Source: JADJPL01 sp049315745
GTDB taxonomy: Bacteria; Bacteroidota; Bacteroidia; Chitinophagales; Saprospiraceae
Length of the DNA stretch: 9,020 nt
Assembly (NCBI GenBank): GCA_049315745.1
Contig: JBMOJO010000146.1
Location: forward strand, 1 to 9,020
Direction: 5' to 3'
How positions within the stretch are numbered: position 1 is the first letter of the stretch; every line of letters begins with the position of its first letter. The notes under the pieces were generated by a model. That model did no database searches and had not been told where the DNA came from. It was given only the letters and a program-made list of their open reading frames with translations. Positions 1 to 7,425 of this stretch are shown here, piece by piece. The position numbers were made by a program, and so were the translations under genes.

Positions 1-655
1 AATAGCGGACATACCCCTGGATGCTTGGAAAATAGAAAATACTATCGCCTTCCGAGGCAAAATTATTATAAAACCCTCCATTGAACTCCGCATTGAAAAT
101 ACCCGTATGCTCACCGATATAGAGCGGGATCAAAACACTCGAAAGCCCCTTTAGAAAATTATCCAAGGCAGTTTCGTGTACTGCCAAAATCCCATTATTG
201 GAGCTCATCAGGATATAGCCGTTCTTATCCCTGGCGAGGGTGAAAATGTCGTTACCCAGATGGTAATGATCCATATCTTTAAGCGCTGTGAGTTTTCCCT
301 TATGATAACAAAACAAACCCGCCCCATACGTCCCGATCCATATTTTCCCGGTGGGGTCTTCGTAAAATGACCGGACATCCTGTGCCGACGCAATACTGCC
401 CGCATTGAAATGCATCGTCAGTTGCCGGTCAGTATCCAGGACATAGACCCCGCCCATCCCTCCCAGCCACAACCATCCACGGCTATCTTCAAAAACGGTG
501 GTAATTCTTTTTTCGATTTTGTGGGGAAGAAAGGCCGTCGAACGCCCAAAACTGCTCCCACAATACACCCCATTTTCACTCCCAAACCAGTACGTACCGC
601 TCCGGTCGCGGATCGCGGTATATAGCGCAAGATGCGTTATTTTTGTCCTGAACAA
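1..655 (-). pseudogene. Continuation of the Reg_prop beta-propeller sensor in a shifted frame (partial, runs off the left edge)
   Basis: Reading the minus strand from 655 towards 1 gives about 218 codons without a stop, in a different frame from the upstream ORF. The translation holds clear two-component-regulator-propeller repeats: RDRSGTYWFGSENGV, EDSRGWLWLGGMGGVYVLD, EDPTGKIWIGTYGAGLF and ARDKNGYILMSSNNGIL. Near the edge comes EFNGGFYNN...IFYFPSIQGYVRY, which resembles the last blade that precedes the Y_Y_Y domain in this family. In the family, a Y_Y_Y domain, a membrane segment and a cytoplasmic output domain (histidine kinase, LytTR or LuxR-type) would follow, but those would lie outside the window. 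There is no good independent start codon, so this is the 3' part of the gene starting at 1865, separated from it by a one-base frame change at the A9 run. It may be a broken gene, a slippage-decoded gene or a sequencing error in a homopolymer. Confidence 0.8.
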
Positions 656-1865
656 TTTTTTTTTCCAGCCTCTTTGAGTGTCCAAATACCTCACCATCTC
701 TCGACAGAACAGCAAGCGTATCGCCGAATTGGGAAAGGCCGGTAATCGAGGGGCCGGGTTGTATCTTTTTAAAGCGGCCCTGAAAAAAATGATTTACCTG
801 TGAATTTCCGTTGATGTAGAGCCCCCTTTCCCTATCATAAACTAATGCCCCGTAAGACCGCTGAAATTCCGGCCGGTTCTCGTAAAAGCTGTGGCAACGC
901 TTTGGAATTAATTTCAGTAATCCACGGGTCGCAGTCCCAACAAACAAACACCCCTCAAAATGGTCGTAAAAGGCCCCGCCCAAGAGGTTTGTTGGAAAAA
1001 CATCCTCTTCAGAATAGAATGCCGTTGTGGAAGGAGAAACAATATACATGCCTTTTCGGGAAGTAACTACCAGCATATCGTTTACGGATTCGATGTCCGT
1101 AAGGAAAGGATCCTCCCCCTGGGAAATTTTGACCTCGTCCATTAGCCCGTCCCTGAAACGATATAACTTTTGTTGGGAAATAACCATCACTGAACTATCC
1201 TGCCCGTGATAGACCGCACTGACCCAATCATCTTGTGCAATGACCTTTTTTTGCCCGGTCCTGAGTGACACGACATACCCTTTCCCCTCCCCGGAAACCA
1301 GGCATGTCGTATCATTTACCACATACAAAAACTCTGGACGGATAATCCCGGTCGAAACCTGATTACCCTTGTTAAAGCTGTGGTGGTGGAAATCCAGCTT
1401 TCCGCCATTGCTGATCGTCGCATGGTAATCCCCCCGAATATCGGCAGCAGCGACATGCCCAAGATACTCCGTCCGGGCGCCCAGGGCGCTGAACTTGCCC
1501 CCTGCCTCAAGGCCGAATAGCGTCTTCGCAAACTCACAGTAATATAGCTTCTCAAAAATGACCAGACGATAATCCAGGTGGTCCATGTAATTCTCGAACG
1601 TGTACCCGTTAAATTTTACGACCCCATTTGCCGTGGAAAAAATAAGCTCACCGGTTTCTTTGATTTTTACCATATCAACGACCTGGCTCTGCGGAAGGCT
1701 ATTGTTAATACCGTAAGAGGTGATGGAAAATGGAAAATCAGACAAATTGGCCCGCTTCTCAACGTTCCCGGTCAACTGCCCGGGGGATACCTGAATCAGG
1801 ACCAGACAATGAAGGATTACAACTGCTAAGGACAGCCTTAAATATTTTGATCGGCCGTGTTTCAT
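576..1865 (-). CDS. N-terminal part of a periplasmic Reg_prop beta-propeller sensor protein, frameshifted at its 3' end
   Basis: This is the first 429 codons of a sensor of the Bacteroidota two-component-regulator-propeller type. Residues 1 to about 30 form a signal peptide (MKHGRSKYLR, then the hydrophobic LSLAVVILHCLVLIQV, then a likely cut near SPGQ). The first propeller blade is recognisable at about 50-92 (SYGINNSLPQSQVVDM...STANGVVKFNGYTFENY). Later blades are weaker, for example near 254-278 and 296-320 (LGGAFYDHFEGCLFVGTATRGLLKL). The protein is expected to sit in the periplasm and detect a ligand, possibly a glycan, passing the signal to an output domain beyond the left edge. From codon 401, at the A9 run, the frame becomes non-propeller-like (the last residues, NNASCAIYRDPRPERYVLVWE in part, have no family pattern) and stops at 576-578, while the true propeller continues in another frame. 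The gene lies 141 bp downstream of the lipoprotein gene. I found no consensus promoter or Shine-Dalgarno in that gap. Confidence 0.82.
   Translation of the reverse strand: MKHGRSKYLRLSLAVVILHCLVLIQVSPGQLTGNVEKRANLSDFPFSITSYGINNSLPQSQVVDMVKIKETGELIFSTANGVVKFNGYTFENYMDHLDYRLVIFEKLYYCEFAKTLFGLEAGGKFSALGARTEYLGHVAAADIRGDYHATISNGGKLDFHHHSFNKGNQVSTGIIRPEFLYVVNDTTCLVSGEGKGYVVSLRTGQKKVIAQDDWVSAVYHGQDSSVMVISQQKLYRFRDGLMDEVKISQGEDPFLTDIESVNDMLVVTSRKGMYIVSPSTTAFYSEEDVFPTNLLGGAFYDHFEGCLFVGTATRGLLKLIPKRCHSFYENRPEFQRSYGALVYDRERGLYINGNSQVNHFFQGRFKKIQPGPSITGLSQFGDTLAVLSRDGEVFGHSKRLEKKIVQDKNNASCAIYRDPRPERYVLVWE
656..664 (-). other. A9 homopolymer (coding strand) at the frameshift point of the sensor gene
   Basis: The plus strand has nine T here, so the transcript has nine A, covering codons 401-404 of the upstream ORF (GAA AAA AAA ATT). 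With nine A the frame leads to a stop 26 codons later. With eight A it reads LEKKLFRTKITHLALYTAIR and runs directly into the propeller repeat RDRSGTYWFGSENGV. The exact match between the run and the place where the family pattern changes frame makes this the site of the frame change. Runs of nine A are known sites of RNA polymerase slippage (for example in Thermus dnaX) and of replication slippage. They are also a common place for sequencing errors. Confidence 0.85.
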
Positions 1866-2006
1866 ATTAAAACAAGTTGCAGCTAACTAAAAAAATATGC
1901 CGGGCCGATGTGCTGTTGCAACCTTGCCAGGGCCGCATCTCGTCCACGCAATGAAAAGCGGCACAGCAGAGGACCGGCAACTTTACTTTTAACACATAAT
2001 CGTCCA

Positions 2007-3212
2007 TCACTGAAGCAGCCTCGTCTGCTCAAGTCTGGTACGGATCAGGGGTTTGAGCCGTTTCGCAGCCTCATAGACGAGATATTCATCCGAAGGAAAC
2101 GGAACGGGACGGTTTCCGATACGCCGCTTGGTTTCTTCGCCCAAGGCGCGCGGATCCCCTTGAAAAGTAGATGCATAATGCTCAAAAACCGACTCTGCGC
2201 CAAGGTCCTGAGTTTCGATAACCGTATTGTTGCGCAGGTCTGAAAAGACCAGCCGACCCGCCAGCCTAACCATTTTATACTGGATTTGCTCTGTGACAAA
2301 TGCTTTTACCTGTATCATTTTCGGGGTCTTGATATCGTTTCCCGCGCTATCTTTCCGGACGTTGCCCCGCTCGTCCAGGACATATACAAACCCATCCTGC
2401 ACCTCTTTGGACTCCTCATACTGGCGTTCCCGGACAACTTCCGGACCGGCTTCCACATTCATTAACATATAGGTCACCTGATAGTCATATACACGTCCTT
2501 CATCGGGAGTTGTATGAAAAACCCGCCATTGATCGCGTTGATTGCCAAAGCCGAGTTGCAGGATATCCGCTTCCAGTCCTATCGGCAATATGACCGGGGC
2601 ACGATTTTCCATCACCACTAAAACAAACGTAGTGCCCAGTATCCTGGCCTCTGCCATCAGGATATCGCGGTCGCGAAAGCTGCGGTAATACTGGGATATC
2701 CGTTCCAACTGCCCCATTGCCCGGCGGGCGGCTTCCTTGTCCCCTGTACGCCTTGCAGTTTCCATAAGGCGCAGGGCATCTTCGTAAAGGGATGCGGCCG
2801 CTTCTTCCCTGGCCTCTTTCTGCAAGTCGTCTAATTGAACAAACCGAAAAACTGCCTTTTTCCCAGATGCGTCCACCAAAGGCAAAAGGGGTGCTATTTT
2901 TTCCTGTCGCCGTTCGACGTTGCGGTAAATCGCATATACCCGCTCCCAGTCCTCCGGCCTGCCACTTTCCTTTAACTGGGCTGCCCTGTCCATATCCGCT
3001 TGAGTTGCTTTCTCAAAGGCTTCTTCCAGTACCGCTACCAGGGCTTCTTTTTTCTGTGGCTTACCTGCCAGGCGGCGCACACAAAGATTAATCGCATCGT
3101 CGTACCTGCCCGTTTCGAGGATGCTTGCAGGGGAACTGCACGAGAGGATTATCAGGGCCAGCGCAACGGAAAGCGCCGGAGGCATCCACAGGATTTTTTT
3201 TTGGACGAGCAT
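2007..3212 (-). CDS. Putative lipoprotein of unknown function, helical N-terminal half
   Basis: I do not recognise a named family. The 401-residue product begins with a lipoprotein signal peptide: MLVQKK, a hydrophobic stretch, and a lipobox LILSC-like end (IILSC) with the acceptor cysteine at residue 25. The residues after the cysteine (SSPASILETG) lack an acidic surface-export signal, so a periplasm-facing outer-membrane lipoprotein is the likelier location (inference). Residues about 33-190 are mostly charged amphipathic helix (ETGRYDDAINLCVRRLAGK resembles a TPR-like helix pair, then EEAAASLYEDALRLMETARR). Residues about 195-400 look like beta-rich sequence with alternating strands (TTFVLVVMENRAPVILPIG, YDYQVTYMLMNVEAG). 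No catalytic motif is visible. It lies 55 bp after pepT on the same strand. The start ATG at 3212 is supported by the signal peptide. Codons 4-7 contain an A9 run. Confidence 0.8.
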   Translation of the reverse strand: MLVQKKILWMPPALSVALALIILSCSSPASILETGRYDDAINLCVRRLAGKPQKKEALVAVLEEAFEKATQADMDRAAQLKESGRPEDWERVYAIYRNVERRQEKIAPLLPLVDASGKKAVFRFVQLDDLQKEAREEAAASLYEDALRLMETARRTGDKEAARRAMGQLERISQYYRSFRDRDILMAEARILGTTFVLVVMENRAPVILPIGLEADILQLGFGNQRDQWRVFHTTPDEGRVYDYQVTYMLMNVEAGPEVVRERQYEESKEVQDGFVYVLDERGNVRKDSAGNDIKTPKMIQVKAFVTEQIQYKMVRLAGRLVFSDLRNNTVIETQDLGAESVFEHYASTFQGDPRALGEETKRRIGNRPVPFPSDEYLVYEAAKRLKPLIRTRLEQTRLLQ

Positions 3213-3267
3213 ATCCGCTGTTTTAGGTGAACGATTTTATTTGGGGTCGGCATGAGGGCAAGATAAG

Positions 3268-4512
3268 CTATTCTGCCCATACCATTGCCAGATGTACCAG
3301 GGTCAGGGCTGCTTTTTCCATATCCTGGACGGAAACCCATTCCTGCCGGGAGTGAAATGCATGCTCTCCGGCAAAGATATTCGGACAAGGAAGGCCCATA
3401 AAGGACAAACGCGAACCATCGGTACCCCCGCGGATACTTGCCCGGTGTGGCACGACCCCTGCCCTGCACATGGCCTCTGCGGCATAATCCACGACCTGGG
3501 GGCAGGTATCCAGCACTTTTTTCATATTGCGGTATTGTTCCGTCACCTCTATCCCTGCCCTGGAGTTTGGGTATCCCTCGAGTACTTCTTCGACAATTTT
3601 TTTCAGGAGCGCCTCGTGCGCCAGCAAGCCTTCGTCGGTAAAATCCCGTACGATGAGTTGCAGCTCCGCCTGCTCCAATCCCCCCTGAATGGACGTGGGA
3701 TGTAAGAAACCTTCCCTGTCGGAAGTGCTTTCCGGCGAAAGCTGTGCCTTGGGAAGCCGTGCAACGATATCGGAGACAATCTTTATCGCATTTTCCATTT
3801 TACCCTTTGCGAAGCCAGGATGCACGCTCACCCCGTTCACCCTTACTACCGCCGCATCCGCGCTGAAAGTTTCGTCCTCCAGCGAACCCAACCGCTCCCC
3901 ATCTACGGTATAGCCGAACGACGCACCCAGCTTTTGTAAATCTACCCGATTAACCCCCCGACCAATCTCTTCATCCGGGGTAAACAACAACCTGATATCG
4001 CCGTGTGGGATTTCCGGATGTGCGATCAGAAAAGCTGCGGCATCCATGATGGCCGCCACCCCCGATTTGTTGTCGGCCCCGAGCAGAGTCGTGCCGGAAG
4101 CTGTGACGATATCGTTGCCCAGTTGTTCCGCAAGGTCGGGATGCTCGGACGGGTCAATAACCACCCTGGGATCGTCGGGCAGCCGGATTGGCTGTCCGTT
4201 ATAATGGTGATGCACAATAGGCCGTACCCCCGCCCCGCTGACGTCCGGCGAGGTATCCACGTGCGCGCAATAGCAGATCACCGGCACGGGTTTGGAAACC
4301 GTGGCCGGGACTGTCGCATACACATAGCCATATTCGTCCAGATGAGCATCCACGACACCCATGGCCTGCAATTCCGCCACCAGCAGGCGGCTCAGGTCTT
4401 TTTGTTTTTCTGTCGAAGGTTGGCTTGCAGAGCCAGGATCGGATTGAGTGTCTATTTGCACATAGCGGAGAAAACGCTCCAGCACCGTGTGCGACATTTC
4501 GATATTCATCAT
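3268..4512 (-). CDS. pepT: Peptidase T (tripeptide aminopeptidase, M20B)
   Basis: A cytoplasmic two-zinc aminopeptidase that removes the N-terminal residue from tripeptides. The 414-residue length fits the family. The N-terminus LERFLRYVQIDTQSD (11-25) is typical. The metal and catalytic motifs are all present: CAHVDTSPD with His84 and Asp86, TTLLGADNKSG with the bridging Asp147, FTPDEEIGRG with Glu181 (general base) and Glu182, YTVDGE with Asp204, and HAFHSRQEW with His387 near the end. The tripeptidase-type spacing and the HVDTSPD form separate it from dipeptidases and other M20 members. The gene starts 33 bp after the purC stop on the same strand, which suggests co-transcription. There is no Shine-Dalgarno, as is common in this phylum. 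Met1, Met2 and Met6 are all possible starts; I kept the longest. The protein appears intact. Confidence 0.95.
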   Translation of the reverse strand: MMNIEMSHTVLERFLRYVQIDTQSDPGSASQPSTEKQKDLSRLLVAELQAMGVVDAHLDEYGYVYATVPATVSKPVPVICYCAHVDTSPDVSGAGVRPIVHHHYNGQPIRLPDDPRVVIDPSEHPDLAEQLGNDIVTASGTTLLGADNKSGVAAIMDAAAFLIAHPEIPHGDIRLLFTPDEEIGRGVNRVDLQKLGASFGYTVDGERLGSLEDETFSADAAVVRVNGVSVHPGFAKGKMENAIKIVSDIVARLPKAQLSPESTSDREGFLHPTSIQGGLEQAELQLIVRDFTDEGLLAHEALLKKIVEEVLEGYPNSRAGIEVTEQYRNMKKVLDTCPQVVDYAAEAMCRAGVVPHRASIRGGTDGSRLSFMGLPCPNIFAGEHAFHSRQEWVSVQDMEKAALTLVHLAMVWAE

Positions 4513-4545
4513 TTTCAGGCTTGTTGCGAAGGGCAGCCCGGCCCT

Positions 4546-5505
4546 TCAGGGAGCGCTGCCTTCGAGGAACTGCAGGACATTTGAAAAGATTTGTTCCTGC
4601 ATAAAACGGGTATCGCGCTTTTGGAGCTGCCGGCCGGTGATACTTTCGTACAACTGGATATAGCGCATCGAGACATCCCAGACAAAAGCATCGGGCATTT
4701 CCGGCATCTGCTCCCCCTCACGCCCCTGGAATCCCCGGTCCATCAGCCATTCGCGTACAAACTCCTTGGAAAGCTGGGTTTGCCGCTCGCCTTTGCGCTG
4801 CCGCAGCGCATACCCTTCCGCGATAAAATAACGCGAACTGTCCGGCGTATGGATTTCATCAATCAGCACGACCTCGTCGCCGAGGATCCCGAATTCATAC
4901 TTGGTATCCACGAGGATGAGGCCCCGTGTGGCGGCCATCTCCGATCCACGCCGGAACAAGTCGCGGGTGGCCTGCTCCATACGCAGGTAGTGCGCTTCTG
5001 CGACGAGGCCCGCGGAAAGGACGGCATCCCGGGAGATGTCCTCATCGTGACCGGCAGCGGCTTTTGTAGTTGGGGTGATGACCGGCTCCGGCAGCGGATC
5101 ACTTTCCCGAAGTCCTTCGGGCAGGGGTACGCCACAGAGCGTTCTTGCCCCGGCTGCATAAGTGCGCCAGGCGTGGCCCGCCAGGTAGCCCCGTATTACC
5201 ATTTCTACCCGTACCGGGGCACAGGCGAACCCGACCGCGACATTCGGGTCGGGGGAATGGATCACCCAGTTGCGGATAATATCGCGGGTGGCCTCCAGGA
5301 AATGCAGCGCGGTTTGGTTCAGAACCTGTCCTTTGAAGGGAATTGGCCGTGGCAGGATGTGGTCGAACGCAGAAATCCGGTCTGTGGCGATCATGACCAG
5401 CTTATCCCCCACCGTATAAACATCCCGCACTTTACCCTGATAAAAACCCGTCTGGCCCGGAAAAATAAACTGGGTATTTTTTAACGCGTGTTGCTCGGGC
5501 AGCAT
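4546..5505 (-). CDS. purC: Phosphoribosylaminoimidazole-succinocarboxamide synthase (SAICAR synthetase)
   Basis: Catalyses the ATP-dependent joining of aspartate to CAIR to form SAICAR in de novo purine synthesis, in the cytoplasm. The 319-residue product belongs to the longer form of the family (about 300 residues, as in yeast Ade1) rather than the short form of about 240 residues. Visible motifs in order: the nucleotide-binding start GKVRDVYTVGDKLVMIATDR (24-43), ISAFDHILP (44-52), the substrate loop EMVIRGYLAGHAWRTY (101-116), the PurC signature LPEPVITPTTKA followed by GHDE (138-155), VDTKYEFG (199-206) and LIDEIHTPDSSRY (214-226). All expected conserved segments are present, so it should be active. 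It follows the DUF1508 gene by 24 bp and precedes pepT by 33 bp, and probably relies on the promoter at 5950-5984. Confidence 0.97.
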   Translation of the reverse strand: MLPEQHALKNTQFIFPGQTGFYQGKVRDVYTVGDKLVMIATDRISAFDHILPRPIPFKGQVLNQTALHFLEATRDIIRNWVIHSPDPNVAVGFACAPVRVEMVIRGYLAGHAWRTYAAGARTLCGVPLPEGLRESDPLPEPVITPTTKAAAGHDEDISRDAVLSAGLVAEAHYLRMEQATRDLFRRGSEMAATRGLILVDTKYEFGILGDEVVLIDEIHTPDSSRYFIAEGYALRQRKGERQTQLSKEFVREWLMDRGFQGREGEQMPEMPDAFVWDVSMRYIQLYESITGRQLQKRDTRFMQEQIFSNVLQFLEGSAP

Positions 5506-5529
5506 ATTTACAAATAGTTGCGGGGAGGT

Positions 5530-5862
5530 TTATAGAGTTAAGTCAACCACCTCGGCATTCGGGGCAGTCCGCATCACAGATTCGATACCATTTTCCATTG
5601 CAGCCTTAGAAGAATACATTTCGCTCGAGCCAATGACCTGACCGTTCGCTGCGGAAAGCAGATTGAAAAAAGGACTGCCATCGGCAGCGGTCTTAACTTC
5701 GAAGTTATCCTTGGAAACTGCGTTTTTGGCTACCGAGGCGGTGCCGTTTATCGCATTTGCCTTCGTCGTATAACCCTGGCTGGAAAGGATTACCTGGCCA
5801 TTTGATGCTTTTAGCCGGAAATAATATTTTCCGCTTTCGCTCTCATAAATTTCAAATTTCAT
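5530..5862 (-). CDS. YegP-like DUF1508 protein with two tandem repeats
   Basis: A 110-residue protein made of two copies of the DUF1508 (YegP) unit. Copy 1 is about residues 3-50 (FEIYESESGKYYFRLKASNG, then QVILSSQGYTTKANA and a helix). Copy 2 is about 54-101 (FEVKTAADGSPFFNLLSAANG, then QVIGSSEMYSSKAAM and a helix). Each has the family's pattern of three strands, the S-x-x-x-x-x-K-x-x turn and a helix. The cellular role of the family is not firmly known. I chose the ATG at 5862. The reading frame is open further upstream, to a TTG at 5952, but that codon overlaps the promoter -7 box and the extra 30 residues do not match the family. It is the first gene of the minus-strand cluster, 24 bp before purC. 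The leader between the predicted transcription start and the ATG is about 80 bases. Confidence 0.9.
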   Translation of the reverse strand: MKFEIYESESGKYYFRLKASNGQVILSSQGYTTKANAINGTASVAKNAVSKDNFEVKTAADGSPFFNLLSAANGQVIGSSEMYSSKAAMENGIESVMRTAPNAEVVDLTL

Positions 5863-5949
5863 ATCTGAAAAATTTTGACGTTGAAAATCCCAGGGACTTT
5901 TCGGATGCTGCGTATTCCATCGCAAAAAACCCCTGTAATTCAGTTGTGT

Positions 5950-5984
5950 CAAATATAGGTTTTTTCAGATAGTTCGGCAAAAAA
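5950..5984 (-). promoter_or_regulatory. Bacteroidota-type promoter for DUF1508-purC-pepT
   Basis: On the minus strand a perfect TAnnTTTG box (TATATTTG, 5957-5950) lies 20 bp downstream of a TTTTTTG element (5984-5978) that ends in the -33 TTG. This fits the TTG-N(17-23)-TAnnTTTG promoter pattern known for Bacteroides and Flavobacterium. Transcription should start near 5943-5945, about 80 bases before the DUF1508 ATG. Confidence 0.75.
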
Positions 5985-6240
5985 CAGGATTAAAAAAAAG
6001 AATTTCCAAAAAATTATTACCTTAGCTTTTCGTTTCCCCCTCTTTTATGATTTCCGAGGCTTAATCAACTTGTTGTTACGGGATAACCGCGGGCTGTCGT
6101 TGGCGCGGCTTTGTCCATATTGTGCTTTTTGGGACAAAACTTCAATCGCTTCCCTGAAAAAGCCACGATATGGCAGGAAAAGGCGTATCCTCCCCTACCC
6201 TGCAGGCCCCATCCGGTGAGTTGAATAAAATGAAAAGCAG
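5985..6240. other. Divergent spacer with no clear plus-strand promoter
   Basis: This is the plus-strand side of the 378-bp spacer between the two divergent genes. The left 30 bp are A-rich. A near-match to the -7 box (TACCTTAG, 6018-6025, plus strand) has no TTG at the right distance upstream, so I do not call it a promoter. Just before the gene at 6241 there is a GGTGAG (6215-6220), nine bases before an ATG at 6230 that opens a 4-codon ORF (MKSS). I found no RNA gene, strong hairpin or conserved coding sequence in the rest. Confidence 0.5.
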
Positions 6241-7425
6241 TTGAAAAAAAAATTGACGGAAGAGGCGCGCAAACAGCTTCCTTCCATAGCGGAGGGTCTG
6301 CACCACCCCGTACCGCCAGGATGCTCCGAATCCTGGCAATGGGCCGTATTTGCCCTTGGCTATGCCTATTCGGACTGGAAAACGGCCATCCGGTGCTTTG
6401 AAAAAGCAATCTGCAGGCAACAACCCGACGGGGGGATTCCCCTGCATTTGACCGGCCTGGCAGAACCTGTGGGCATTTCCCTGCAAGAACGTCCCTACTT
6501 TGCCCCGATGCTTTGGCGCTTATTTGAAACTGCGCCAGACACCAAGGCCCGGAAAGATGCGATGAACAGGCTCCTGCCCGCGCTCACGGCCCATCAAATG
6601 TATTGGTACACAAAAAGAGACCCCCGGCAGGAAGGCCTCTCCTGCCTCCTGCACCCACTGGAATCACCGCAGCCCCTGGCAACCGTGTGGGACAGGTGGC
6701 AGGACAGTCCGGAATTTGAAAAAACAGCAAAACCTGCGCGGAAAGAACAGACCTTTCCGGCAGTACCTGAATTCCCTGGGCTACAGGCCCGACCGGAAAA
6801 CGGGTTTGAGATACAGGATCCCTATCACAATGCCCTGCTCGCTTTATCTAACACCCTCCTGTTGCAAATCGGCGGCAGCATCGGTATGGACATGCAGGAA
6901 CTACTCGAGCTCCACGAGCTCACCGTATTCAGCATGAATGAGAAGCTCTGGAATGAAGAATACGGCGTTTATTCTGCCTGCGATAACGCAACAGGGGAGC
7001 GCTACCTCTCGGGGGCATCAGCCAGTTGGATGCCCTGGATTGGCGCCGTTCCGGATCAAACCCGGGCAGAAGCCATGCGTATAGCTTTTGAGGCCAACTT
7101 CCACCTCGACGGCTATTTCCTGGCCGCCTCCAACAGCCTGTTCGCCTCCTCCGCTGACCCCGCTGCCCCGTGGCGCGGCGCCATAAGCTTGTGGGACAAC
7201 TGGCTACTATTACAGGGCCTTCAACGCTATGATTTCAACGATCTCGCCCGCATCCTGCTGCGCGATGTCCGCACCCTGTGCAAGGAACATGGGTTCCAAC
7301 TCCATTACGCGGCGAAAAAAGAAGAAACCCTCCAAATTAAGTACGATGCTGATCAGGTAGCTCCCGCAGCGGCATTGATCATTGCCATACTCCAGGGCAA
7401 AGCAATGCTGAACGTCCCGGCTTAA
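6241..7425 (+). CDS. (alpha/alpha)6-barrel glycoside-hydrolase-like protein (GH63/GH37/MGH1-like), possibly catalytically inactive
   Basis: A 394-residue soluble protein without a signal peptide, resembling the catalytic barrel of GH63, GH37 and mannosylglycerate-hydrolase-type enzymes. Family-like segments: ESWQWAVFALGYAYSDWKTAI and QQPDGGIPLHL (30-70), LLPALTAHQMYWYTKRDP (111-128), HPLESPQPLATVWDRW (138-153), EKLWNEEYGVYSACD (234-248), ASWMPWIGAVP (261-271), LDGYFLA (289-295) and WRGAISLWDNWLLLQGLQRY (311-330). By eye, the usual ESG-x-D-N-S-P-x-W motif with the catalytic Asp aligns with ESPQPLATVW, which puts Pro145 at the acid position. No Glu appears at the usual base site near 351-368. 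It may therefore be a non-catalytic carbohydrate-binding relative. The start is uncertain: an in-frame TAA at 6226-6228 rules out extension, and TTG at 6241 is the only start that keeps the N-terminal residues. The substrate is unknown. Confidence 0.75.
   Translation: MKKKLTEEARKQLPSIAEGLHHPVPPGCSESWQWAVFALGYAYSDWKTAIRCFEKAICRQQPDGGIPLHLTGLAEPVGISLQERPYFAPMLWRLFETAPDTKARKDAMNRLLPALTAHQMYWYTKRDPRQEGLSCLLHPLESPQPLATVWDRWQDSPEFEKTAKPARKEQTFPAVPEFPGLQARPENGFEIQDPYHNALLALSNTLLLQIGGSIGMDMQELLELHELTVFSMNEKLWNEEYGVYSACDNATGERYLSGASASWMPWIGAVPDQTRAEAMRIAFEANFHLDGYFLAASNSLFASSADPAAPWRGAISLWDNWLLLQGLQRYDFNDLARILLRDVRTLCKEHGFQLHYAAKKEETLQIKYDADQVAPAAALIIAILQGKAMLNVPA

Noticed and set aside
1866..2006. 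Possible terminator before the sensor gene (T7 on the minus strand at 1895-1889 after GGCCCGGC)
   Set aside because: I could not build a stem of more than about four base pairs directly before the T run.
4003..4584. 193-residue open frame on the plus strand
   Set aside because: It overlaps pepT and the purC end on the other strand and shows no family pattern.
4591..5484. 297-residue open frame on the plus strand
   Set aside because: It lies entirely opposite purC, which has clear family motifs. The product resembles no family and is a by-product of high-GC codon use on the other strand.
5863..5952. Longer DUF1508 start at TTG 5952
   Set aside because: The codon overlaps the -7 box of the promoter, so it would not be in the transcript, and the added residues do not match the family.
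6018..6025. TACCTTAG as a plus-strand -7 box
   Set aside because: It is one mismatch from consensus, has no TTG about 20 bp upstream, and lies more than 200 bp from the gene.
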